Notes under the pieces: generated by a model
Told to the model about the DNA's origin: nothing
The model's database searches: none
Seen by the model: the letters and a program-made list of their open reading frames with translations, nothing else
Program-made: the position numbers and the translations under genes
Source of the DNA: Histomonas meleagridis
Lineage: Eukaryota; Parabasalia; Tritrichomonadida; Dientamoebidae
Assembly (NCBI GenBank): GCA_020186115.1
Contig: WSYJ01000134.1
Span: 186,001 to 250,000 of the forward strand
Direction of reading: 5' to 3'
Length of the DNA: 64,000 nt
In this document: positions 1-9,370 of the stretch, piece by piece
Layout: each line of letters begins with the position of its first letter
Numbering within the stretch: the first letter of the stretch is position 1

Positions 1-650
1 TCAAGTGCTTGATTGAAGCAAAAATGTGTATTGAAAGGAATAAGAGAAAGACTATCAATGAAAAGATAGTCAATTCCTTTGAGTAAAGGGTATGATTCTT
101 CCGGTATTTGTGAACAATCTGTTAAATATGCCATTTTCCCAATGCGAAAGCCGCATATTGGAAAATCTCCATGGAATATTGGAACTTTTACAACACTTAT
201 AGGACCTATGTGGGTAACTTTTTCTAATAAGTGTAACGCAAATTTCTCATTTTTTGATGTTGTTGTTTGACCATGGAAAAGATAATGATATGTATTTAAC
301 ATTGCGTCAAGAGTTTCTTTTTCAAGATAAACAGGTATTTCTTTTTGACGTGCAAGAAGTCGGAGATCAGAGAAACCGTGTATATGGTCTGCATGTTTAT
401 GAGTAATAAAAAGATAATCTATAGATTTTACATTGGCACGCGTTAGCTGTGTTCTCATGTCTGTTCCACAATCTATTAAAATATTAATTCCGTTCGAAAA
501 TCTTAAAAATGCTGATTGACGAGTTCTTTTATCTCTTGGATCAGTAGAATGACAACAACATGTTGGGTTTCTACAACCAGGTGAAGGAACACCATGGCTA
601 GTTCCTGATCCTAGAATTTCGATTGAGAATGTAATTTTGTTTTCGCCCAT
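1..650 (-). CDS. MBL-fold metal-dependent hydrolase (PhnP-like), 3' end cut by window edge
   Basis: The minus-strand frame reads open from ATG at 648-650 to the window edge (216 codons seen, C-terminus missing). The protein begins MGENKITFSIEILGSGTSHG, the first strand and glycine-rich turn of the metallo-beta-lactamase fold. The metal-binding signature HKHADH lies at about residues 84-89, and a later FHGDFP...YLTDCS stretch matches the second His and Asp ligands of PhnP-type phosphodiesterases. A cysteine cluster (GCRNPTCCCH) near residue 30 is also typical of this subfamily. It should bind two divalent metals and hydrolyse a phosphodiester or similar bond; the substrate cannot be told from sequence. 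It is divergent from the legumain gene. The start is the first in-frame ATG and has an AACGG-type motif just upstream. Confidence 0.85.
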   Translation of the reverse strand, partial: MGENKITFSIEILGSGTSHGVPSPGCRNPTCCCHSTDPRDKRTRQSAFLRFSNGINILIDCGTDMRTQLTRANVKSIDYLFITHKHADHIHGFSDLRLLARQKEIPVYLEKETLDAMLNTYHYLFHGQTTTSKNEKFALHLLEKVTHIGPISVVKVPIFHGDFPICGFRIGKMAYLTDCSQIPEESYPLLKGIDYLFIDSLSLIPFNTHFCFNQAL

Positions 651-717
651 TGATTTTAACGGTTTCCTAGAATTCATTCAAAATATTATGGCCTAATATG
701 ACATTTTTTAAAATTTT

Positions 718-727
718 GGGGCTCCCC
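718..727. repeat. GC palindrome GGGGCTCCCC (imperfect centre)
   Basis: A 10-bp G4/C4 inverted repeat inside very AT-rich sequence, in the divergent gap between the MBL hydrolase and legumain. Similar G4NNC4 palindromes occur at 6162, 26034 and 34108. Confidence 0.6.
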
Positions 728-795
728 TTAAGGCACAGATCTGTGGAACGATGCTTTTGTACAATTTTGGATTGATAAGTTTACACAAAATGTTG

Positions 796-803
796 TCACT
801 TTT
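796..803 (+). promoter_or_regulatory. TCACTTTT initiator-like motif of the legumain gene
   Basis: TCACTTTT lies 36 bp before the ATG at 839, followed by ACAACGGTTA at 816-825. Trichomonad promoters use an initiator of the TCAYTW type and M3/M5-type elements close to the start codon. The match is by eye. Confidence 0.5.
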
Positions 804-838
804 ATTGACAAACTGACAACGGTTATTGTAAATTTCAA

Positions 839-2086
839 ATGTTTTTCGCCTTACTTTCATTTGTTCAGTCGGCAAACTGGGCAGTCTTAATGGCCGGCTC
901 ACGCGGCTACAACAATTACCGTCATCAAGCAGATGTCTTCAATCTTTATCATATTCTTAAATCTCGCGGTTTTAATACAAAGAAAATCATTACATTAGCT
1001 TATAACGATATCGTAAATCACGAAATGAACCCACGAAAAGGAATTGTTTATAACAACGCCTCACATATCAATGTATATCCAGGATCAAAAGCAATAGATT
1101 ATCAAGAAAAGGAAGCCACAGCAGAAAACTTCCTCAGAGTTCTTAAAGGCGATAAAAAGAATGGCAGAGCATTAGAGACCACCGATAAAGATGATATCTT
1201 TATTTATTTCAATGACCATGGAGCTCCAGGTCTCTTATGTGTTCCAGCCAACAATGGCCCACTTCTTTATGCAGATCAACTTGACAAAGTTCTTAAGGAA
1301 ATGTATGAACAGAAGAAATTCCGCAGAATTTTCTTTGTTATTGAAGCATGTTATTCCGGATCTGTTGCACGAAACATTTCAGTTCCAAATGTATTCGTAC
1401 TCAGTGCTGCAGGCCCATCACAATCATCATATTCAGCAGATTGGGATGATGAAGTTGATGCATTTCTTAGCAATGAATTCACCAAACACTTTGTTAAGTT
1501 CATCTTAGAACAACCAAAGGCTAAGATTATTGATGCAGTTAATTACGTATCCCAAAATGTTCTTCGATCACATGTTACAGCATATGGCGATTTCCGTCTT
1601 ACATCTGAACCATTATCAACATTCTTATTAGATGCTAAGCCTGTTGAAATTGCAGAAACTGAAGAATCAAACTCTGATCTTGAATCAAATGGAGAATATA
1701 CAAAGAAAGCATTCATCACCTTCTTAGAAAGAAAGTACAAGCATTCCGAAGGTGACGAGAAAGAAAAGATTGGAAAGATTCTTGCCAATGAGAAGCTCAG
1801 ACGTAAGAAGTCCTCTGATACATTTAGGAGAATTGCCAACGGTTTTGACATCGACGGTTACAGCGGCTTTGACAACGATGAGAGTTATGATAATATTCTT
1901 TATGATTGCTATAGAACTGCAGTCGAAGGCTTCCGATTGTTCTGTGGTGAAGTTGATGAACATGAGCTTCCTAAGCTTCGCTACTTTGTTAAGTTCTGTA
2001 GGTCTTCTGATAAGCAAACAATATTAGAACATATTAGGGAATCTTGTCCATCTAAGCTCTGGAGCGAAGAAGAACTTTACGTCTAA
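839..2086 (+). CDS. Legumain-like cysteine peptidase (clan CD, family C13)
   Basis: A 415-residue asparaginyl-endopeptidase-type protein. Residues 1-12 are hydrophobic and can act as a short signal peptide. The C13 domain starts at NWAVLMAGSRGYNNYRHQAD, with the catalytic His in FNDHGAPG (about H127) and the catalytic Cys in IEACYSGS (about C171). The DHG and EACYSGS motifs are those of legumain and of the GPI-transamidase subunit GPI8. The C-terminal region of about 150 residues, acidic and then helical, fits a legumain prodomain, and no C-terminal membrane anchor is visible, so legumain is preferred over GPI8. It probably cleaves after Asn in lysosome-like vesicles or outside the cell. The stop codon is in a TAAA context, which serves as a polyadenylation signal in trichomonads. 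Confidence 0.92.
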   Translation: MFFALLSFVQSANWAVLMAGSRGYNNYRHQADVFNLYHILKSRGFNTKKIITLAYNDIVNHEMNPRKGIVYNNASHINVYPGSKAIDYQEKEATAENFLRVLKGDKKNGRALETTDKDDIFIYFNDHGAPGLLCVPANNGPLLYADQLDKVLKEMYEQKKFRRIFFVIEACYSGSVARNISVPNVFVLSAAGPSQSSYSADWDDEVDAFLSNEFTKHFVKFILEQPKAKIIDAVNYVSQNVLRSHVTAYGDFRLTSEPLSTFLLDAKPVEIAETEESNSDLESNGEYTKKAFITFLERKYKHSEGDEKEKIGKILANEKLRRKKSSDTFRRIANGFDIDGYSGFDNDESYDNILYDCYRTAVEGFRLFCGEVDEHELPKLRYFVKFCRSSDKQTILEHIRESCPSKLWSEEELYV

Positions 2087-2839
2087 ATTTGCTTTATTTT
2101 GCTAATTTTTATTTGATATTTATCTTTTGAAATTTTTGTATACGGAAAAAATGACAATAAAATCATAAGTACTTTAGCGCCAGACTTCTGCTATTATGGT
2201 TGGGTACACATTTTTATCAAATTTTTATTGTTTGGATCGATCCAAAACAGTCGTGACAATCGCGCAGGTTAGTTTGTGTAGCAAGTCAATTTATTTCAGT
2301 CAGTGACGAACAGATTCGGCTCAAATTTTATGGAACCGCTACAGTCACTTTTTTGAATGATTTGGGAACGATAGAAATACAGAGTAATGAATAGTTTACG
2401 CATTTATAAAATATTCAATAAATTATTGTTCGCGCATCACTTTTTTAATGTTTTTTGATCGGACTGTATTTTACCAAACCGTTTTTCTACCAAAAAGTGA
2501 AATCGTTTCCTATCGTTCTAAATTTACCCTTTAAAAATCGATTGAGAGGATTTGTAGGTTTGGTATGAGGTTGTGTAATTGATCCAATGAAATATTTGTT
2601 ATTTGATCGTTGTTTTGCCTTTCAATATCTTTACTAAATCATCATATGATCAAAATTTGCAAATATATCATATTTACCGAGATATTCATATTTTGAACAT
2701 TATATTTTGAATAGATATCTGGTCGGAGTACACCCAAAAAAATATTAAAGCATTCGAATACTCAACGTTTTATCTACAACTTATTGAACGAATTTGACTG
2801 AATATTTATTGTAAAAGTCGAAAACTTTGCTCTCCAACC
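2087..2839. other. Intergenic, about 750 bp
   Basis: No credible gene. It holds a perfect 16-bp palindrome, TTTGGATCGATCCAAA, at 2231-2246 and an orphan TCACTTTTTTGA initiator-like motif near 2345 that is about 490 bp from the next start codon. The rest is AT-rich and unremarkable. Confidence 0.5.
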
Positions 2840-3922
2840 ATGTCTCCGTTTTGGAGAAAAGCGAAGCTTGCAGTCAGATTAATTATTATTTTTATTCCCA
2901 TTTTATTTCTTACATGTATTACTTATAATACATGTTTTCATCAAGTAAAGAACATTATGAATACATTCTCCAAACTTTATGAAAATAATGTGATTCAAGT
3001 AAGAGTAAACGAAGAGAAATGGGCAGAAAAGAAAGATATTGCATACGTTTCCGCATTTTATTATTTTCCTGAAGCACGTAACCAAAGACATCCAGCCAAA
3101 TATTACGTCAAACGCTTTGCAAAGCTTCTTACAGTGATATCCGACGACGTTGACTTTTATTTTTATACCAACGAGTTAGGCTTGCAATTACTTAATTTAC
3201 AAACGGACATCCGAAATCTATACATCAATCTTACCTATAAATCACCATATGATGTCTGTGGCTTAAGGAAATTTCGTGAACAATACATAGAAATCGCCAA
3301 TAAATATAATGGCGAAATCATCATAAACGAAAACCTTGGCGCTATTTGGAACGCAAAGATATGTTTACTTGATGACGTAAGTCATTTTGCTAATAACTAT
3401 AAATACATTTTCTGGATCGATGCTGGAATACTTAAAAGATCAAATTTCACCGGCCTTACAATTCCATACCAGAAACGAATAGACAAAATCTTCACCAATC
3501 ATTCGAACCAATTATTACTCGAACTGAACGAAGTATATAATTTAAATAATAGGAACTATGAACCGATCGAACAACTTGACCCGAATTTTGCGAACATCGT
3601 ACTCGGAGGATTCTTTGGCGGTACATCAGCGACCATTCGGAAGTCGAAGGATATGTTTTTCAAGCTCCACGATCTGTATCTGTCACAAGGCAAAAACGTA
3701 ATCAGAGAAGAGAACATATTCAATGCGATGTTTATGCACTATCCAAACGATTACATGGGCTTGGACGTGCAAGCAAAGAAGTATAAATGCTTGAGATGGG
3801 ATGGTGGAATATCATTCGTATCCGACCAGAATAGATGCTTGCTGAAGAACCAGCTGTTTTTCGCTGATGTGCGAAATGGTAAATTTGAGTTCAAATCGGA
3901 AGATTTGGGCGAATGGTTGTAA
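2840..3922 (+). CDS. Type II membrane protein, HtrL/YibB-like glycosyltransferase candidate
   Basis: A 360-residue protein. A short basic N-terminus (MSPFWRKAK) is followed by a hydrophobic segment at about residues 10-30, giving type II topology as in Golgi glycosyltransferases. The luminal part contains YVSAFYYF, YIFWIDAGI (W192-D194) and GGFFGGT (about 256-262). These resemble the nucleotide-sugar and metal-binding D-x-D-like and GG motifs of the HtrL/YibB group of putative glycosyltransferases. Codon use becomes more GC-rich in the last third. The role in surface glycan synthesis is inferred, and donor and acceptor are unknown. The start ATG at 2840 is the only one that includes the anchor. 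Confidence 0.6.
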   Translation: MSPFWRKAKLAVRLIIIFIPILFLTCITYNTCFHQVKNIMNTFSKLYENNVIQVRVNEEKWAEKKDIAYVSAFYYFPEARNQRHPAKYYVKRFAKLLTVISDDVDFYFYTNELGLQLLNLQTDIRNLYINLTYKSPYDVCGLRKFREQYIEIANKYNGEIIINENLGAIWNAKICLLDDVSHFANNYKYIFWIDAGILKRSNFTGLTIPYQKRIDKIFTNHSNQLLLELNEVYNLNNRNYEPIEQLDPNFANIVLGGFFGGTSATIRKSKDMFFKLHDLYLSQGKNVIREENIFNAMFMHYPNDYMGLDVQAKKYKCLRWDGGISFVSDQNRCLLKNQLFFADVRNGKFEFKSEDLGEWL

Positions 3923-4406
3923 TATAGCACGATCAAAATGCACTGAAAAATTGAAATTAAGTGCTTTACATCACACCAGTTTTGTCTTGTCGAAACTTCT
4001 AAGTTGTTATGAATTGTAAAAAAAATTTGCTTTTTGGAGTGACTGAGCATTGGAATTGTTTATTTCATTACCAATTCAGAAAAATTTCAGTGTATTGGTA
4101 TATGATTTCTAACTTTTAAAAATGTTTTCAATATAAAAACAAGAACAGAAATAAATAATTTGTTTTGTAATCGTGTGCCCAAAGTTTGTTACGATGCATA
4201 TGCATCTTGATGATTTATATTTGTCAAAAAAAGCAAGCCTATCAAAAAAGAATAGCCATGAATTAGGTCTTTAACAATTGCTAAAATTCGAATAAATTGA
4301 TTCATAAATCATTTAGATTACCATTTTTATAATGAAAAAAAAATTGTGACATGTGATGTGATATAATATTTTCAATATAATAACCGTCTTGCCTGGCCTT
4401 TCCAAC
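3923..4406. other. Intergenic
   Basis: No gene seen. AACCGTCTTG and a pyrimidine-rich stretch just before the RPS27 start resemble the upstream sequence of RPL12 (both have a CCGT or GGCC-GCCTTT layout near the ATG), possibly shared ribosomal-protein promoter sequence. Confidence 0.4.
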
Positions 4407-4667
4407 ATGAGTACACTCGACTGTGATATCCTCCATCCATCAATCGAAAAAGAAAAGCACACATGCAAGAAGAAGACACTCATTCCAAACCCACGCTCTG
4501 AGTTTGTTTCTCTCCGTTGCCCATCTTGCATGAATGTTACAACAGCATTCTCACATTCTCACATCCCTGTTTACTGTGAAGAATGCAACACCACTCTTGC
4601 ATACCCAACAGGTGGTCGTATCAAACTCGCAGAGAACGTTGAATGCCGTTCAAAGATCTCTGCATAA
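4407..4667 (+). CDS. RPS27: 40S ribosomal protein S27 (eS27)
   Basis: An 86-residue protein of normal family length. It has the C4 zinc ribbon CPSC...CEEC (Cys pairs separated by 15 residues) followed by YPTGGRIKL, the conserved eS27 signature. The N-terminus reads DILHPSIEKEKHTCKKK, as in other eukaryotic S27 proteins. The reading frame extends upstream through a TTG, but the ATG at 4407 (MSTLDCDI) gives the expected length and is chosen. It is a component of the small ribosomal subunit. No intron. Confidence 0.96.
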   Translation: MSTLDCDILHPSIEKEKHTCKKKTLIPNPRSEFVSLRCPSCMNVTTAFSHSHIPVYCEECNTTLAYPTGGRIKLAENVECRSKISA

Positions 4668-5339
4668 TTTTCTAAAAAATTAATTAAGATAACTTTTTTC
4701 TTTTCTAACGTATGTCTTTTGATTTTAGTTGTTCTATGTTTCGAAATTCAGAAATGTTTGATTTGTAACTCCAACAAATTTAAATGAGATCTAATTTCGT
4801 ATATATACAATGTGTTTGTGTGCTTTTATTCTCCTTGATCCTATTCACTGAGGTTAAATTAAATTCATTAATTAATTGTCTGCATTCAATCAATAATTTT
4901 TGAACAAGCCTCATTGGAATTATTATTTACTATGTGGTGGATGATTTGTGAATCTTTTATTTGCTATAATTAATTAATATTCCGAAAACATAAACATACT
5001 TCATCATTCAAAAGCGGTTTGCGTTGTCAAACGATGTTCAGCAGAAAGATCTTTCGATTCAATTTTGATAGCGATTTAAACATTTCAGTTCAAATTTTGA
5101 ATTGGTTATTGTTCGGGATCGATGATAGAAAATCGCAATTATACCACTCTATATCTTATAAATCATAATGAATCTCGATTTATTTTATGTCAAATTATTT
5201 AGCTTGACTTACGATGTATTTTAATTTCCGTTCCTCTATCTAGAAAGCAGATAAATACACAGAGAAGTTCTTGTGAGTTGTTTAAATAAAACCGATGATC
5301 TTTATTCAAAACCACTTTTTACATAAGCACAATTTGGAA
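4668..5339. other. Intergenic
   Basis: About 670 bp, AT-rich, no coding potential recognised. A 45-bp in-frame extension upstream of the Ras ATG exists but is not conserved-looking. Confidence 0.4.
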
Positions 5340-5876
5340 ATGGCAAACAAGATCAAACTTCTGAGCATTGGCGGGGGTGCTGTTGGAAAGACATCACTTA
5401 CCCTTCAATGGATCAAAGAAGAGTTTTCGGAAAATTATACCCCAACTATCGAAGAAATGTTTGAAAAAACAGTAGAAATTGATGGAAAGAAATATAACAT
5501 AGAAATCACTGACACGGCAGGCCAGGACGAATTTTCAACAATGAAGTATCGTTATATTGCGCCATCTCAAGGATTTCTTTTCGTTTTTTCAATAACTGAA
5601 GAAAAATCTTTTTCTGAACTTCCTTCTCTCTACAAAGAAGTTTTGGACACTAAAGAATCATCCTCTGTTCCATGTGTTTTAGCTGGCAACAAAGCTGATT
5701 TAAGAGATGATACATCAATTCCAATTCAAAAAGGTGAACAAATGGCTCAAAAACTTCATACTAAATACTTTGAAACATCTGCAAAAGAAGCAACTAATGT
5801 TAATGAATGTTTTATTTATTTAATTAAGCAAGTTATCAACTCAAGTGGATCTGGTGGTTGCTGCTCCATCCAGTAA
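5340..5876 (+). CDS. Ras-family small GTPase, prenylated
   Basis: A 178-residue small GTPase. G1 is GGGAVGKTS (11-19), switch I contains YTPTIEEMF (the Ras-type effector loop), G3 is DTAGQ (about 58-62), G4 NKAD (about 117-120) and G5 ETSAK. The effector loop and DTAGQDEFSTM favour Ras or Rap-like over Rab. The C-terminus GGCCSIQ ends in a CaaX box (CSIQ); the final Gln favours farnesylation over geranylgeranylation. The Gln of DTAGQ and all nucleotide-binding residues are present, so it should be an active switch. An ATG 45 bp upstream (5295) is in frame, but the protein starting at 5340 (MANKIKLLSIGGG) matches Ras numbering closely. Confidence 0.92.
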   Translation: MANKIKLLSIGGGAVGKTSLTLQWIKEEFSENYTPTIEEMFEKTVEIDGKKYNIEITDTAGQDEFSTMKYRYIAPSQGFLFVFSITEEKSFSELPSLYKEVLDTKESSSVPCVLAGNKADLRDDTSIPIQKGEQMAQKLHTKYFETSAKEATNVNECFIYLIKQVINSSGSGGCCSIQ

Positions 5877-6310
5877 TATGCACAAGGCTATCTGTTAAAC
5901 CTCTCAACTCATTAATTTTTTTCCCAATCATAAATTCGCTTTTTCTATTTTTCGAGATGATAAACATCTTTTAAACGTCCTCCTTCACAAAAGTAACAAA
6001 AATTTGTGATATTTACAAAACCACTGATGCATTCAAAAAATAAATGATACAAAAGTTATTTTGTGTAAAATGTTCAAAAAGTGTGACTTTTCACTATACT
6101 TTTAACTGTTCATAAAAACAAACGTATTTTAACGTATTTTTGGCTTCTGACAGCGGTTAATGGGGATCCCCTTCAAAGCGGCAGTCTCATGTGCTTCATC
6201 ATGATGAAAGCCAATGGTTTAAACCTTCTGCTTTATCAGCATTTTAAAAAAACACATTGTTACAAAAATTGACAAAATAAAAAAAAATTAATAAGAGAAA
6301 ATCTCTTTAT
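5877..6310. other. Convergent intergenic gap with GGGGATCCCC
   Basis: Lies between the ends of the Ras and RPL9 genes. It holds the perfect palindrome GGGGATCCCC at 6162-6171 followed by a small GC-richer patch (AAAGCGGCAGTC). No gene seen. Confidence 0.5.
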
Positions 6311-6880
6311 TTATTCAACGATGTGTGTCTTTTCGGAGATATAGATACCATCGAGGAACTTACGAAGATCTTTATTGTGGATGTGTGTATGTTGATGAAT
6401 TTGTGCGCAAACCAATGATACCTTATCAATGTCATTGCCTTCGATCCAAATTTCTTCCTTTTGGTTAGGACTGTCCATGATCTTAACACCTTCTGGAGCA
6501 GTTACAGATTTCTTTTCACGTTGACCCATAAAGTGTGTGAAACTGAAGGAATCCTTGTTATCACTGATGGAATGCTTGATTGGGAAGTGTGCTGTGACAA
6601 ACCTCATCTTGTAGCGATATCCTTTTGTTACACCTGTGACCATATTCTTGATATGACCAAAAAGTGTACCAATACGTGCAACAAGCTTACGGTTTCCGAA
6701 CCAGCAGCGAGCCAACACTGTTTTTTCTTCTGCGTTGTATTCAATATCAAGTTTGAGATGTGAAAGATCGCGTGTAAGGGTTCCTCGTGGGCCTGTGACT
6801 GTAACAACACCGGATTTGATGGTGACTTGAACATCTTCTTCGATTTTGAGGTGATCTTGATGAAGAACAGGGCGTGGCAT
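6311..6880 (-). CDS. RPL9: 60S ribosomal protein L9 (uL6)
   Basis: A 189-residue protein of usual length with two uL6 beta-alpha domains. Landmarks are VTVTGPRGTLTRDLSHL, the NRKLVARIGTLFGHIKNM helix of domain 1, and NDIDKVSLVCAQIHQ...KDLRKFLDGIYISEK of domain 2. Frame-open sequence extends 27 bp upstream, but the ATG at 6878-6880 (MPRPVLHQDHL) gives a family-like N-terminus. Upstream on the same strand are TCACTTTT (6942-6935) and an ACGG motif. The stop is in a TAAATAAA context. It is part of the large-subunit stalk-base region near the sarcin-ricin loop. Confidence 0.96.
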   Translation of the reverse strand: MPRPVLHQDHLKIEEDVQVTIKSGVVTVTGPRGTLTRDLSHLKLDIEYNAEEKTVLARCWFGNRKLVARIGTLFGHIKNMVTGVTKGYRYKMRFVTAHFPIKHSISDNKDSFSFTHFMGQREKKSVTAPEGVKIMDSPNQKEEIWIEGNDIDKVSLVCAQIHQHTHIHNKDLRKFLDGIYISEKTHIVE

Positions 6881-6934
6881 AGAAGGAAAGGAAGACCAAA
6901 ACCGCAAAAACCGCGAATCGTTAATAAACGGTGG

Positions 6935-6942
6935 AAAAGTGA
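6935..6942 (-). promoter_or_regulatory. TCACTTTT initiator-like motif of RPL9
   Basis: On the minus strand TCACTTTT lies 54 bp before the RPL9 ATG, followed by a CCGTTTATTAACG stretch. Same motif and similar distance as at legumain. Confidence 0.5.
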
Positions 6943-7642
6943 CTTTATGTTAAATGGAGCAAAAAAAATAAAAAATTAAATCTAAATATTGTGAATTCAC
7001 ATGTCTCATATAACGAGAGAGGGAATACTTATGAAAATGAACTTTCAAATAAAGTTTTTACATTAAATAATTATAGGCCATTTCCATGACATAACGTTTT
7101 TATTAAATTATAAAGATTGCGTTTCTTATAAACAGATTCATGTGTTCATTTGGATTTGTACGGTACGAAAATTCCTCATTAATGCCATCACATTGGTATC
7201 AAGATTTGGATATATGTGAGCTAAGAAATTAATTCATTGATGATATTTTGACTTTGGATTTTGAAAAAATAATTGAAGTTAACCAAACTTTTGAACAAAC
7301 ACATAAATTGTTCAAATATTAAATTTCTGTCAAGTTATGTATAATTTAATTTCAGACATTTAATCAAATATCAAAACATCGTTCATTTTTGTTCGCTAAT
7401 ATGGCATTAGAAATATCGAATCATAAAAATAAGTGGAAATTTTAAGAGGATATTATAAGATAAAATTCATACAGGGATGATCATCTTTTGTGTGTTTAGT
7501 TGTTTTGGAGGTTACAAATTCATCACAAAAAATTCAAAAGTAAAAAAATTCTGAGGCAACCTGACGGTTTTGGTTTTCAATTGAATTGAATCGAATTTTT
7601 TGTTGTATTTTATATTTGATTCAAACTTCCGGCATATGCCAC
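6943..7642. other. Intergenic, divergent gap
   Basis: About 700 bp between RPL9 and the secreted repeat protein. AT-rich; no gene seen. Confidence 0.4.
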
Positions 7643-9115
7643 ATGAATGGTTTAATGTTTGTTCTATGTCTTTTCAATATCTTAGGATATTGCAAACAAA
7701 GACCGCAAATCTATGAGTTCAATCACAGTGCACTCATAAGTCTCTTGGACAAAATCCACAATCACGATTATGATGAAATTGTATATAAAGAAGTTCAACA
7801 CATAGCCAATGATGATGACGAAGAAGAAGAAGAGTATGTGTATCATTATTATCAAATTGACGATGAATATCATGAACCAGAGAAAAACTTATTTAAAATA
7901 AAAAACCCAATTAAAAGCATTACATCAAGCATATCCCATGGACTAAAATCACTTGCTTCCACTGGTATCGCTACTATTAAATCAACAGGCAAGCAAATAG
8001 CACAAGGAGCAACTGGTACAATAAAATCAGTGACCGGTGTTGCGTCAATAAAAACAATTCTCTCTAAAGTAAAGCCAGGAGTTTCCAAATTTAAACCAAT
8101 TCTCTCTAAAGTAAAGTCAGGAGTTTCCAAATTTAAACCAATTCTCTCTAAAGTAAAGTCAGGAGTTACCAAATTTAAACCAATTCTCTCTAAAGTAAAG
8201 TCAGGAGTTACCAAATTTAAACCAATTCTCTCTAAAGTAAAGTCAGGAGTTACCAAATTTAAACCAATTCTCTCTAAAGTAAAGTCAGGAGTTACCAAAG
8301 TCAAATCAGCAGCCTCGAAAGTAGGCAAAGTAGCTGGCAAAGTCGTCACAAGCGCTGCGAAAACTGCTGCCAAGACAGCCTCCAAAGCAACAAAGCAAAC
8401 GATCAAGACAGTTAAGGAAACTGCCAAAGCCTCAGCCAAGACAACCACATCTGCTGCGAAAGCTGCGGTCCGTATCACGCAAGCTTCGGTGCAGATCGCC
8501 ACCAATCCTGGCAAAGCTGGACAGATCATCAAAAATGTCAGCAAGGAAGTCACCAAAGATCTTAAGGAGGCAGCCGAAGCGTACAAGCCTGTCATCAGGG
8601 ATGTCAAAGCATATGAATTGTATCAAGCAGGAATGGCAATCTACCAAGGAATCAAAGAGAAAGATTTCATATCAACACTTGGCAGCATTGCACAAGCTGT
8701 AGGTAGCTTTGGAGGACCAATTGGAGCGATTACAGATAAAGCACAACAACTTTATCAACAAGGCGAAATGATCTATAAGGGAATTAAGAATGGCGATTAC
8801 ACACAAGTCATTAGTGGTATTACATCGATTATCTCTATTGATGAAGTTAAGGAATTAATATCGAAGAGTGAATTACTTCAACAAGGATTAGAATATTATC
8901 AAAGAGGTTATGATATGTATAAGAAAGGTAAACAAGTAACAGATGCAATTAAGACAGGACACTTCGGTAAAGCGATTGAAAGACTTGCAGAGTTAGGCTT
9001 AGACGTTCGTAATAATTCATTGTATACAAAAGCAGAAGAATTATTTGATAAGGCTTGGAAATATATTATCAAGGAGAAACATTATACAAACAAGGAAAGG
9101 AGAAACTTCAATTAG
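7643..9115 (+). CDS. Secreted lysine-rich tandem-repeat protein
   Basis: 490 residues to the first stop. From ATG 7643 (MNGLMFVLCLFNILGYC) the first 17 residues form a signal peptide; an upstream TTG extension is rejected. An acidic stretch (DDDEEEEEYVYHYY) is followed by a lysine-rich region containing five near-identical 14-residue repeats plus a divergent sixth (core ILSKVKSGVTKF; nt 8054-8305, 42-bp unit, about residues 138-221). Then come Ala/Thr/Lys-rich amphipathic helices (AAKTAAKTASKATKQ) and a C-terminal region with paired YQ-G-I/K motifs (AIYQGIKEKDF, MIYKGIKNGDY, DMYKKGKQVTD). No family is recognised; a surface-associated or cell-binding role is only a guess. The original gene seems to have continued to 9370. 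Confidence 0.75.
   Translation: MNGLMFVLCLFNILGYCKQRPQIYEFNHSALISLLDKIHNHDYDEIVYKEVQHIANDDDEEEEEYVYHYYQIDDEYHEPEKNLFKIKNPIKSITSSISHGLKSLASTGIATIKSTGKQIAQGATGTIKSVTGVASIKTILSKVKPGVSKFKPILSKVKSGVSKFKPILSKVKSGVTKFKPILSKVKSGVTKFKPILSKVKSGVTKFKPILSKVKSGVTKVKSAASKVGKVAGKVVTSAAKTAAKTASKATKQTIKTVKETAKASAKTTTSAAKAAVRITQASVQIATNPGKAGQIIKNVSKEVTKDLKEAAEAYKPVIRDVKAYELYQAGMAIYQGIKEKDFISTLGSIAQAVGSFGGPIGAITDKAQQLYQQGEMIYKGIKNGDYTQVISGITSIISIDEVKELISKSELLQQGLEYYQRGYDMYKKGKQVTDAIKTGHFGKAIERLAELGLDVRNNSLYTKAEELFDKAWKYIIKEKHYTNKERRNFN
8054..8305 (+). repeat. 42-bp in-frame tandem repeat, about 6 units
   Basis: Units start at 8054, 8096, 8138, 8180, 8222 and 8264. Each encodes x-I-L-S-K-V-K-S-G-V-[TS]-K-[FV]-K. 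Units 2-5 are almost identical at DNA level, indicating recent expansion. Confidence 0.95.
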
Positions 9116-9370
9116 GTAAGCTGCTTATGAAGCAATTAAGAAAGGTAAAGTTAACAGTGCACAGGAAGTACAGTCGGAGAACAAATAGCGCAGACAGTGA
9201 CTGAGGGATACCTGAAGCTTGAAGACGCACAGGCGAAAGCTGACGCACAAATAGAGAAAAACGCTGAGGAAGTGCAGGGAAAGGCAACGAAATTGGTGAC
9301 GTCAATCGACGAACTGAAGGAAATCATCGCAAAGGCGGAGGCGGACGCTGTGAAAGTGACAGCAGAATAA
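9116..9370 (+). pseudogene. Frameshifted 3' continuation of the secreted repeat protein
   Basis: After the TAG at 9113-9115 the next reading frame continues the same style of sequence (AAYEAIKKGKVNSAQE, from 9120). From about 9164 the original frame resumes with VGEQIAQTVTEGYLKLEDAQ and stays open to a TAA at 9368-9370. So two compensating indels, near 9105-9119 and near 9160-9168, explain the break. The tail is Ala/Lys/Glu-rich and helical, with GC-richer codons than the surrounding DNA. It is either a recent disabling change or a sequencing or assembly error. Confidence 0.7.

Noticed and set aside
839-2086. GPI8 transamidase subunit instead of legumain
   Set aside because: Shares the His and Cys motifs, but no C-terminal membrane anchor is seen and the C-terminal prodomain-like region fits legumain better.
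7870-8607. 245-residue minus-strand frame over the 42-bp repeats
   Set aside because: Shadow frame kept open by the repeat; the plus-strand protein has a signal peptide and sensible composition.
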